This document shows, in pieces, positions 1-7,026 of a stretch of 11,062 nt of DNA (its first letter is position 1; the number at the start of each line of letters is the position of its first letter). The position numbers were made by a program, and so were the translations under genes. This DNA is from an uncultured Pirellula sp. (GTDB lineage Bacteria > Planctomycetota > Planctomycetia > Pirellulales > Pirellulaceae). Below the pieces are notes generated by a model. That model was not told the origin of the DNA. It ran no database searches and was given only the letters and a program-made list of their open reading frames with translations. The stretch covers positions 1 through 11,062 of the forward strand of contig CAILTZ010000285.1 of NCBI GenBank assembly GCA_903837255.1, in the 5' to 3' direction.

Positions 1-54
<54 letters not shown>

Positions 55-68
55 GTGATTTTGTGCAC

Positions 69-85
69 CGATGCCTTACGCATCG
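69..85. repeat. Small inverted repeat upstream of tRNA-Ala
   Basis: CGATGC at 69-74 pairs perfectly with GCATCG at 80-85 around the loop CTTAC. It sits 15 bases before the tRNA 5' end on the minus strand. It is too short to assign a role; it could be a protein site or chance. Confidence 0.3.
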
Positions 86-177
86 ATGGTTTGCGTTTTT
101 GACCCGATCTGTTTGAAATCCAAACCGCGTCGTTCAACACGCAAAAAACTATCGAATCGGGTTTGGGTTGTCAAGGC

Positions 178-197
178 AACCTCGACGCGTCGAGGTT
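178..197. repeat. Perfect 20-bp palindrome
   Basis: AACCTCGACGCGTCGAGGTT equals its own reverse complement over all 20 bases; the next base on each side breaks the symmetry. As RNA it could form an 8-bp stem closed by a CGCG loop. No T-tract follows, so an intrinsic terminator is unlikely. Its position, about 157 bases before the POTRA start codon, fits an operator or a leader structure, but no known regulator site is recognised. Confidence 0.6.
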
Positions 198-339
198 TCG
201 ATCTTGATGCCGCAAGCTCCAATTTGTTATCAACCCCGGTCGGATTGGCTAGGGTTTGTGCCCACGCCATAGTGACAAAGCCATCGATTCCCCGGGATTT
301 CGGCAGGCTTTTCCACGCCTTCCATCGGTTCGAATGGTC

Positions 340-343
340 AGGA
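340..343 (+). promoter_or_regulatory. Ribosome binding site deciding the POTRA gene start
   Basis: AGGA (within CAGGAAA) lies 11 bases before ATG 355. It supports this start over the upstream in-frame TTG 256 and ATG 334, neither of which has a comparable site. The 355 start also places the signal peptide at the N-terminus. Confidence 0.5.
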
Positions 344-354
344 AACCATCGGAT

Positions 355-1764
355 ATGCACTTCGACAAAACCAGCCGCCAACGGCGACTCGCAAAACTGC
401 ATTCTGCCGCTCTGGCCCTTGGACTGCTCCTTGCCTGGACCACATCGGGGTTTGGGCAAGGTCCTAGCGGAGGGCCCTCGGGTGGATTGCCCGCCTTTAG
501 CGACCCAACTTTCCGGGAACGGCTCTACGAAGCCGGGGGGATCGCTGATCGGGAAGTCCACAATGGCAAGTCGATTTTGGCCGTCAGCATCGAGGGTAAC
601 CAAACCGTATCGAGCAGCTTCATCCTCTCGCAGATGCAGTCCCGCGAAGATCGACCGTTTGACAAAGAAACTTTCAATCGAGACATGGGTGCTTTGTACC
701 GCACCAACCTGTTCCGCAAAATCGACTCGTACGTCGATGATACCCCAGAAGGGATCCGCTTGCGTTTGATTGTCTCAGAACGCCCCATCATCCGATCGGT
801 CGAATTCTTGGGGAACGAACGAATGAACGAAGGCCCCTTGAAAAAGCATGCGATGCTCAGCAAGGGGGATGCCCTGGATCCAATCTCCGTCAATTCAGCC
901 AAAGGCCGTTTGATCGAGCTCTACAAAGACAAAGGGATGAACCAAGTCGATATCCAGATTGTTAAGGGCTTGAAAACCGGCGAGAGAGACGTTCATTTTC
1001 TGATCAACGAAGGACCCGTCGAGCGGATCAGTTCGATTCAGTTCGTTGGCAACGAAGCCTTCAGCAGCGAGCTTCTCAAGGCCCGTATCAAAAGTCGGGA
1101 TTCTCGAAGTGGCCTGACCAAATACATCGGCAATCTCTGCTCGGATTTAAAACTGGATGAAGACCGTGAGACGCTTCTGGGCTACTACCGCGCCCTGGGG
1201 TACTTTGATGCCAAAGTCGATTATCAAAAAAGCTACAGCGTCGAAGGTGACTTCGTGGATGTCGCGTTTGTCATCTACGAAGGTGATCGCTACAGCGTCG
1301 CCTCGGTCTCGATCGCAGGAACCGAACGCTACAACGCCGATGAACTTTTGCCCAGCATGAAGATCAAGGCAAACGAACCGTTTATGCTCGGCAAAAAACT
1401 TCAGGACGAGCGGTTTATTCTGGATGTCTACGGAGCCCAAGGCCACATCTTTTGTGAGGTCGAAGGGGAGGTGGTCTATCAGCCAGATAAGCAGATGGTG
1501 GATATTGTCTACAAGGTCAAGGAGGGGGATGTGTATCGTGCCAGCGATGTTCGCGTCCACATCGACGGAGACTTTACTCGTCGCCACGTGGTGCTTCAGC
1601 CGCTACGAAACCTCAGACCTGGCGAAACGATCGATAAGCGGGAATTGGAGGCAGGTCGAAGAAGGTTGATCTACTCCACGATTTTCAATACCGATCCTAG
1701 CCGTGGTGAAGTCCCTCGAATCGAAGTGAATCCTGTTGATAACGAACGTTCTCCAACGCCCTAG
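355..1764 (+). CDS. Secreted five-POTRA protein (periplasmic half of a split BamA)
   Basis: The product is 469 aa from ATG 355. A basic stretch and hydrophobic core (about residues 10-34, ending TTSGFGQ) form a Sec signal peptide. After a Gly/Pro-rich linker come five tandem POTRA-like units at about 73-143, 144-221, 222-310, 311-392 and 393-463. Each shows the POTRA pattern of a starting strand with an I/F-x-G-N/T motif (SIEGNQTV, EFLGNERM, QFVGNEAF, SIAGTERY, VHIDGDFT), helices, and a final strand ending near EGP/EGD. Five POTRAs is the BamA count; in BamA they bind lipoprotein partners and hand over outer-membrane protein substrates. The protein stops at TAG 1762-1764 just where the barrel would begin, and the next gene, in the same frame, supplies the barrel. 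It is therefore probably a periplasmic POTRA subunit. A recent nonsense mutation is less likely, because the barrel gene has its own signal peptide. An upstream in-frame TTG (256) could extend it but would bury the signal. Confidence 0.85.
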   Translation: MHFDKTSRQRRLAKLHSAALALGLLLAWTTSGFGQGPSGGPSGGLPAFSDPTFRERLYEAGGIADREVHNGKSILAVSIEGNQTVSSSFILSQMQSREDRPFDKETFNRDMGALYRTNLFRKIDSYVDDTPEGIRLRLIVSERPIIRSVEFLGNERMNEGPLKKHAMLSKGDALDPISVNSAKGRLIELYKDKGMNQVDIQIVKGLKTGERDVHFLINEGPVERISSIQFVGNEAFSSELLKARIKSRDSRSGLTKYIGNLCSDLKLDEDRETLLGYYRALGYFDAKVDYQKSYSVEGDFVDVAFVIYEGDRYSVASVSIAGTERYNADELLPSMKIKANEPFMLGKKLQDERFILDVYGAQGHIFCEVEGEVVYQPDKQMVDIVYKVKEGDVYRASDVRVHIDGDFTRRHVVLQPLRNLRPGETIDKRELEAGRRRLIYSTIFNTDPSRGEVPRIEVNPVDNERSPTP

Positions 1765-1809
1765 TTGCCCCAGTTGGTGCACTCCAAAGGAAAAGAACGA
1801 GCCAGCCAA

Positions 1810-3168
1810 ATGATGCGATCGTCTAAGAAAAAAAATGCGCAAAGAATCGCCGCAAGGTTGGCCGTGGGGCTTTGGCTTTGTCTATTGAACTCCATGGTGG
1901 CCTGGGCCCAAATCGGTGGAACACCAACCCCTCCACCTGCCAACAACCCGGGTTATTACGCCCAGCCGTACGCCCAGCCCCCGCTGATCCCGGGGCCGAT
2001 GAATCAGCCCATGCCGCCTCTGAACCAGCCTTGGGTCATCGACCCTACTCTGGGAGCAACCGGCGCTCCACCCTTTGGGTACGATCCGAGGGTACGAGAT
2101 ACACCGATCGATGTTTACGTATCGGAAGGTCAGACCGGACGCGTCTCCGTCGGCGGATCGGTCAACAGCGATTTAGGCTTGGCGGGCCAATTGATCATCG
2201 AAGAAAGAAACTTTGATCTGTTCCGACTCCCGGGGCGTCCAAGCGACCTATTCAACGGGGCTTTTCGAGGTGCTGGTCAGAATTTTCGACTGGAACTCGT
2301 TCCTGGTAACCAGGTCCAACGCTACACGATGAACTGGACCGAGCCGAATCTCTTTGGATACTCCCCATTCAGTTTGTCGGTCGGAGGATTTTACTTCACT
2401 CGGTTTTATCGAGACTGGTCTGAGCAGCGTCTCGGTGGCCGGGCCGCTTTGGGATACGACATCACGCCCGACCTTTCTGTATCCGCGGAATTGCGAGGAG
2501 AAGATGTCAAGATGTTCAACCCCAGGGTTCGGGGTGTCGAAGCCCTCGACCGAACGCTCGGGAGCAACGACCTGTACACGGCCAGGTTCCGCCTAGCTCA
2601 CAATACTCGCGATAGCCCATTCCTGCCCACCGAAGGCCATTTGCTCGAGTTGATCTACGACCAAGTCTTCGGGGAGTTTGATTTTCCTCGCGCCCAGATC
2701 AACTTCAGCAAATACTTCCTGGTCCGCGAACGAGCCGACGGCTCGGGCCGCCACACGTTTACATCCGCCATACGAACCGGGTTCGCTGGAGCAGACCAAC
2801 CCATTTTTGAGAACTTTTTTGCTGGGGGTTTCTCGACCCTCCGAGGTTTCCAATTCCGTGGCGCTGGGCCTTCGGAACAAGGTGTTCGCGTCGGGGGGCG
2901 TTTCCAGTTCCTGGGAACCTTCGAATACATGTTTCCGATCACCGCCGACGATATGCTCCGAATGGTCGCGTTTGTCGATTATGGAACCATCGAGCGAGAC
3001 ATCAACATCGATTGGAAAGACTTCCGCGTCGCTCCAGGCTTGGGGTTCCGAATCGCCGTACCGGCCCTAGGACCGGCCCCCTTGGCTTTCGATTTTGCAG
3101 TCCCCGTTGCCTATGCCGATACCGACAATCGCCAAGTCTTCCAATTCTCAGCCGGGATCACCCGTTAG
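1810..3168 (+). CDS. Omp85/BamA-type outer-membrane barrel with its own signal peptide, no POTRA
   Basis: From ATG 1810 the product is 452 aa. Residues 1-33 are a clear Sec signal peptide (KKK, then a hydrophobic core, then AWA|Q). Residues 35-95 are a Pro/Gln/Asn-rich linker. From about residue 100 to the end runs the Omp85 beta-barrel (bacterial surface antigen/BamA family), starting with TGRVSVGGSVNSDLGLAG and EERNFDLF, which matches the usual first strands of BamA barrels. LRGF at residues 344-347 corresponds to the conserved (V/L)RGF motif of the family's loop 6. The C-terminus, VFQFSAGITR, resembles a last BamA strand but ends in Arg rather than an aromatic residue. No POTRA domain is present; the five POTRAs are in the preceding gene, in the same frame, one TAG plus 45 bases upstream. 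The start is uncertain: TTG 1765 or GTG 1777 are possible, but ATG 1810 puts the signal at the N-terminus. Its ribosome site is weak, which suggests coupling to the upstream gene. Confidence 0.85.
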   Translation: MMRSSKKKNAQRIAARLAVGLWLCLLNSMVAWAQIGGTPTPPPANNPGYYAQPYAQPPLIPGPMNQPMPPLNQPWVIDPTLGATGAPPFGYDPRVRDTPIDVYVSEGQTGRVSVGGSVNSDLGLAGQLIIEERNFDLFRLPGRPSDLFNGAFRGAGQNFRLELVPGNQVQRYTMNWTEPNLFGYSPFSLSVGGFYFTRFYRDWSEQRLGGRAALGYDITPDLSVSAELRGEDVKMFNPRVRGVEALDRTLGSNDLYTARFRLAHNTRDSPFLPTEGHLLELIYDQVFGEFDFPRAQINFSKYFLVRERADGSGRHTFTSAIRTGFAGADQPIFENFFAGGFSTLRGFQFRGAGPSEQGVRVGGRFQFLGTFEYMFPITADDMLRMVAFVDYGTIERDINIDWKDFRVAPGLGFRIAVPALGPAPLAFDFAVPVAYADTDNRQVFQFSAGITR

Positions 3169-3948
3169 ATGGTTGTCTTCGACGTCGATCTGCCTTGCTA
3201 CCACGGCCCGCTGGATCTGCTGCTGTACCTGATCCGGCGCGAGGAGCTCGATATCGAATCGATCCAATTGTCCCGCATCGCAAAACAGTACGGTGAGTTG
3301 GTCGAGGTCATTGCCCAGATCGACCTGGAAAATGTCAGCGAGTTCATCGATGTGATGAGCCAGTTGATGGAAACCAAAGCCCACCGGGTCTTGCCTCAAC
3401 CTCCATCGGAGGACCAAGAACAAGGGCATTCGGAGCAACTCGACGTGTCGGATCACCTCGTCGAACGATTGCTCCAGTACAAACGGTTTCGAGATCTCGC
3501 CAGCGTCCTGGACGAGCAAAGTCGACAATGGCAGCTTCGCTACGGTCGATTGCATGCCATGGAATCGCGTCGCCGTACGCCGGACTCCGAACTGCCGATC
3601 GCTCGGATTGAAGTCTGGGATTTGGTCAGCGCATTTGGACGCATCCTCAAGTCTCAGTTCAAGCCTCCGACTCATGAAATCACCTACGACGACACGCCGA
3701 TCCAGGTCTACATGCAGCGAATTCACCATCGCCTAGCCTCCGGCGAACGCTTGGAATTGCAGGATTTTTTCGAAACCGGCATGCATAAAAGCGCTTTGAT
3801 CGCTACCTTTCTAGCCACCCTGGAGCTCACAAGGTATCATGGTGTCGAAGCAGTCCAGGGGGACGCCGACGGCTCGCTGTTGCTCCAAAAAGGTGAGGGC
3901 TTTGCTCCGACTCTTTTCGTGCATCAGTCCGCGGGCAACCCGGAGTGA
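3169..3948 (+). CDS. scpA: Segregation and condensation protein A
   Basis: This 259-aa protein matches ScpA (kleisin family) along its whole length. The N-terminal YHGPLDLLLYLIRREELDIE motif and the following IAKQYGELVE are the hallmark of the SMC-binding domain. The C-terminal half (about 150-245) carries the winged-helix part, including the pattern FFETGMHKSALIATFLATLE. In bacteria ScpA bridges the SMC heads with ScpB and drives chromosome compaction and segregation in the cytoplasm. The length is normal for the family. ATG 3169 follows directly on the barrel gene's TAG (3166-3168), with no spacer and no clear ribosome site, so translation is probably coupled to the barrel gene. No scpB or smc is in the window. 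Confidence 0.95.
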   Translation: MVVFDVDLPCYHGPLDLLLYLIRREELDIESIQLSRIAKQYGELVEVIAQIDLENVSEFIDVMSQLMETKAHRVLPQPPSEDQEQGHSEQLDVSDHLVERLLQYKRFRDLASVLDEQSRQWQLRYGRLHAMESRRRTPDSELPIARIEVWDLVSAFGRILKSQFKPPTHEITYDDTPIQVYMQRIHHRLASGERLELQDFFETGMHKSALIATFLATLELTRYHGVEAVQGDADGSLLLQKGEGFAPTLFVHQSAGNPE

Positions 3949-4070
3949 CTTTGCCGCCGATGGTTTTCGGCTGGCCATGTCCGACTGCTGCTTTTGTTTA
4001 CCCTCGATCCCTCTCCATCGCGGTGAACGAATCGTACGCTTTACGTTCGACTCGCTGACCAGAGATTGTT

Positions 4071-7016
4071 ATGGCATCGACACGCATGGGCTTTCATTTT
4101 TCGACTTCCCTCAAATCCGCTCCCCCGCAGACCTTGATCCAGCACGCAGCGACCCGAACCCCACAGGAGTGCGTCGAGACGATCCTCCTGTTTTCGAGGA
4201 ACCCCGCGATATCCAACACGCTTGAACAACGTCTCCTGGAGTTTCAAGCCGCTTGCCAATCGCCCCAGCGTGCCCTTGAAAGACTCGTGCGATTCCTGGA
4301 ATCTTCCTATTCCAAGCAAACGGTCCTCGATACTTGGATTGACCAGCCCGAGTCCCTGGATTCGCTTTTGCGAATATTCTCCATACCGGACCCTCAAATC
4401 GACTGGCTGACGATAGATCCAGAGGCTTTAGGCTCGATACCATCGATCGATACTGCGATCGATGTTGCGATCGGGCCACAGGATCCAGCAAGCTCAGACC
4501 TCAAGCGACAACTCGAGGCGGCTGTGGACGATGCATCAACCATCGATGTTCTTCGACGCTTCTACCATCGGAATTTGCTCAGAGCTGTCCTAGCACGAAA
4601 CAACCGTAAGCTCCACGGGCGATCTTTCCGAGCGTTCGTTAGCCACATTGCCGAAACGGTCCTAGGTGCCGTGTGCGATCGAGTTGCTCCCCCATCGAAC
4701 TCCTCAGAGATCACCATCGCGCTGGTCGCGCTTCGGCATTTCTCAAGCAGCATGCTGACCCCTAATTGCCAATGGCCGCTGGTTGCCATCTATGAAGAGA
4801 CCAAGGACTCGGGTCGCTCTCCGGGTCGCTCTCCGGGTCGCTCTCCGGGTCGATCCCAGTCCCAATCCCCGGGCAGAGCGACACCTCAGCAAACTGCTGA
4901 GAGACTGCTGGAGCGAATCTGTGATTGGATCCATCGGATCACCGACGGATCGACTGACCTTTGCTGGCCTCTTGTGATCGAATCGGTCCCTGTATTTGCA
5001 AAGCGCATCAATCATACGAGAAGTTGGGTTGATGCGTTGCCATCGCATGCCACCGCCCTTCATGCTCCGATGCTCTGTGTCGCACGATGTGTCGGCGGAA
5101 ACCTCTCCTTGGGCCTGCGATTCATCGAGGAATCCAATGCCAACTTAATCCCACCCTTTCGCACCGAAGTCGACCTGGAGCACCTCGCCGGATACTTCGG
5201 CAGCGCTCTAGACTCCCTCGATCACGCTGCGAGTACAACCGCGGCAATCGATGCAAATCAGTCGATCCAAGAGAGAGGGCGACTAGCAAGCCGCTCACGA
5301 GCGGGGATAGCACAGGGACATATCTCACAGGGATACCCGGATGATTTTGCTCAAGCTCTCGATGCAAGCTTGAATGATTGGCTGGATCGAGAGGATTCGA
5401 CCAATCCACCCGAACGTGTGCAATCCGAGGTCTTGATCGACCAAGCCAAATCATGGTTCGAAGCCACGTTTGGGACATCGACCGTCGGATCGCCTCTGGC
5501 CGCGTCGATCCTTTCAGGCAAGGACGATGCTATTTCAAAGAACACAATCGGGGCATTGGCCAAGTTCGAGTCTGGGGAGAATGCACTCAGGATGCTCCAA
5601 GAACTCGCCAGCGAAGAAATCACCGCTTTGTCGTCTCGAAACTGCCGCTACCATTTCTCCAAGATCGTTGAACCGCTCTTGGAGCGCATCGCAGCGACGC
5701 CAAGCCCAGATCTTACGTTGCGAAATATCGTTTCCACAGCAAAATCGCTTGGGGGCAAGGGGGTGCTATGGGAGCTTTTCTCCAGCCATTCGCTGCTGAT
5801 GGAACTCTACACGCGGCTGTGTTCGACGAGCCCCTATCTGGTGCAAATTTTGCTGAGCAATCCGGGGATGATCGACGATCTGCTCGACTCCCTAATGCTC
5901 GAACGGATCCCTGATTATGGGGGTTTTCAAGCCGCACTCGAAACGCTTTGCAAAGGTATCACGGACATAGAGCCCGTGGTTTTATCCTTCCGAAATGCGA
6001 TGCATCTGGCCATCGGTGTGCGAGATATTCTCGGCAGAGAAAACATCACCGAAATCCATCGCGCACTGGCCGATGTGCATGAAGTCTGCTTGCGAAAACT
6101 CGCCCAGCAAGCCTATCGCAATGTCGCTACCAAACAACCAGAGCCCAAGAAATCCGATGGATCCCCCGTCGAATACTCCATCTTGCTCATCGGCAAACTG
6201 GCAAGCCGCGAGCCTAATTATCACAGCGATATCTCGATGCTCATCCTCTACGATTCAAACCTTGCCAACCATGGGATGTTTTTCCAACAAGTCGCCCAGC
6301 GACTGATCCAAACAACCAATCGCATCACACGCTTTGGCCGATTGTTCGAACTCAAGGCTTGGCAGCTCCTGGGAGCCAAAAGCTCCGGATTTGCATGGAC
6401 TCTCGACCAGTTGCTCCTATCGATCGAGCTTCCTGATGTTCAGATCGAGCAGCGGATGAATCTCTACACCGCCAGACTCATCGGTGATTCCCCCTTTGCT
6501 GCCATTGCCGAATCGCGCATCGAACGGTTCTTGCAATCGCAAGAGTGGAGCAAACAACATGCCTTCGAACTGGTCGAATGGCGCAGAGAACTTGAACGTA
6601 CCGCCACCCCAGAAAACATCAAACGGGGATGGGGAGGGACGCTCGATGTCGAGGTTCTTGCACACATGTTTTACGCCAAGCATCTTCATACCCCCAAGCA
6701 TCCTTGGCTGCGAGGGACGATCGAACGCTTGGAGGCGTTGCGCAAAAATGGAGTCCTCTCGCCCCAAGTCGCCTTGCAACTGCGAGATGCTTACTACTTC
6801 CTAAGAAGCGTAGAGAGTGGACTGCGGCTGATGAATACCACACTGAGGCATGATCTGCCCAAGGAGCCGTTGGAACTATCCAAGCTCGCCTACGTGCTCC
6901 AGTTGCCCGATCGAGAGCAACTGGTCGAATCCTGCGAACATTACCGACAAACCATCCATGATGTGACTCAGCGATATTACACCCAGTTTCGCGCCCAAGT
7001 CGTTGCGGCTCATTGA
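4071..7016 (+). CDS. glnE: GlnE-family protein with degenerate active sites in both halves
   Basis: The 981-aa length fits GlnE, the two-domain enzyme that adenylylates and de-adenylylates glutamine synthetase. Identity is clearest in the C-terminal half: GKLASREPNYHSD at 708-720, KRGWGGTLDVEVL at 851-863, and the helical tail with FLRSVESGLRLMNTTLRHDLP. The N-terminal half follows the same layout (RRFYHRNLLR; later VARCVGG near 337-343, at the place of the family's KARPVAG). Catalytic residues are lost. In the second domain the SDxD motif reads S719-D720-I721-S722, and the later EVDxRLRP motif reads ELKAWQLL with K762 in place of Asp. In the first domain the GKLGG...SDID block is replaced by RHFSS...CQWP, with Q234 and P236 at the Asp positions. 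A GRSP tandem repeat follows at residues 247-262. The frame is intact, so this looks like a pseudoenzyme rather than a pseudogene. AGAG at 4061-4064 is a modest ribosome site. The family call is firm; loss of activity is inferred. Confidence 0.88.
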   Translation: MASTRMGFHFSTSLKSAPPQTLIQHAATRTPQECVETILLFSRNPAISNTLEQRLLEFQAACQSPQRALERLVRFLESSYSKQTVLDTWIDQPESLDSLLRIFSIPDPQIDWLTIDPEALGSIPSIDTAIDVAIGPQDPASSDLKRQLEAAVDDASTIDVLRRFYHRNLLRAVLARNNRKLHGRSFRAFVSHIAETVLGAVCDRVAPPSNSSEITIALVALRHFSSSMLTPNCQWPLVAIYEETKDSGRSPGRSPGRSPGRSQSQSPGRATPQQTAERLLERICDWIHRITDGSTDLCWPLVIESVPVFAKRINHTRSWVDALPSHATALHAPMLCVARCVGGNLSLGLRFIEESNANLIPPFRTEVDLEHLAGYFGSALDSLDHAASTTAAIDANQSIQERGRLASRSRAGIAQGHISQGYPDDFAQALDASLNDWLDREDSTNPPERVQSEVLIDQAKSWFEATFGTSTVGSPLAASILSGKDDAISKNTIGALAKFESGENALRMLQELASEEITALSSRNCRYHFSKIVEPLLERIAATPSPDLTLRNIVSTAKSLGGKGVLWELFSSHSLLMELYTRLCSTSPYLVQILLSNPGMIDDLLDSLMLERIPDYGGFQAALETLCKGITDIEPVVLSFRNAMHLAIGVRDILGRENITEIHRALADVHEVCLRKLAQQAYRNVATKQPEPKKSDGSPVEYSILLIGKLASREPNYHSDISMLILYDSNLANHGMFFQQVAQRLIQTTNRITRFGRLFELKAWQLLGAKSSGFAWTLDQLLLSIELPDVQIEQRMNLYTARLIGDSPFAAIAESRIERFLQSQEWSKQHAFELVEWRRELERTATPENIKRGWGGTLDVEVLAHMFYAKHLHTPKHPWLRGTIERLEALRKNGVLSPQVALQLRDAYYFLRSVESGLRLMNTTLRHDLPKEPLELSKLAYVLQLPDREQLVESCEHYRQTIHDVTQRYYTQFRAQVVAAH
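4811..4853 (+). repeat. 12-bp tandem repeat inside glnE
   Basis: GGGTCGCTCTCC occurs three times exactly in a row (4811-4846), followed by a partial fourth copy GGGTCGA. The unit is a multiple of three, so copies add or remove GRSP/SPGR without breaking the frame. It encodes a low-complexity basic insert just after the degenerate first nucleotidyltransferase site. Copy number may vary between strains. Confidence 0.9.
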
Positions 7017-7026
7017 GCTTGCGAGC

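Larger units (their letters stand above)
55..354. other. Non-coding region between tRNA-Ala and the POTRA gene
   Basis: About 300 bases separate the divergent tRNA and the POTRA gene, so promoters for both should lie here, but I see no convincing sigma70-type pair. It holds a short hairpin (69-85, CGATGC/GCATCG with a 5-base loop) close to the tRNA 5' end and a perfect 20-bp palindrome at 178-197. Open frames crossing this stretch have no recognisable protein features and overlap the real gene in the wrong frame, so I do not call a gene here. Confidence 0.6.

Noticed and set aside
76..603. Open frame of 175 codons on the minus strand across the POTRA gene start.
   Set aside because: It has no recognisable motif or signal, and its overlap with the signal peptide and first POTRA of the real gene explains it as a shadow frame.
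1762..1812. Readthrough or recoding of TAG 1762-1764 to give one long BamA.
   Set aside because: The fused chain would carry a complete signal peptide (KKK, hydrophobic core, AWAQ) in its middle, and no recoding signal is visible. Two separately exported proteins explain the sequence better.
3148..3729. Open frame of 193 codons on the minus strand, opposite scpA.
   Set aside because: scpA on the plus strand matches its family end to end; the antisense frame shows no protein features.
3956..3971. GCCGA/TCGGC hairpin after scpA as a terminator.
   Set aside because: The stem is only 5 bp with no T-run after it, too weak to call.
4437..4475. Cluster of CGATCGAT-like words in glnE as a special repeat or binding array.
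   Set aside because: The words follow from Ile-Asp codons (ATC GAT) that are frequent throughout the window, so codon use explains them.
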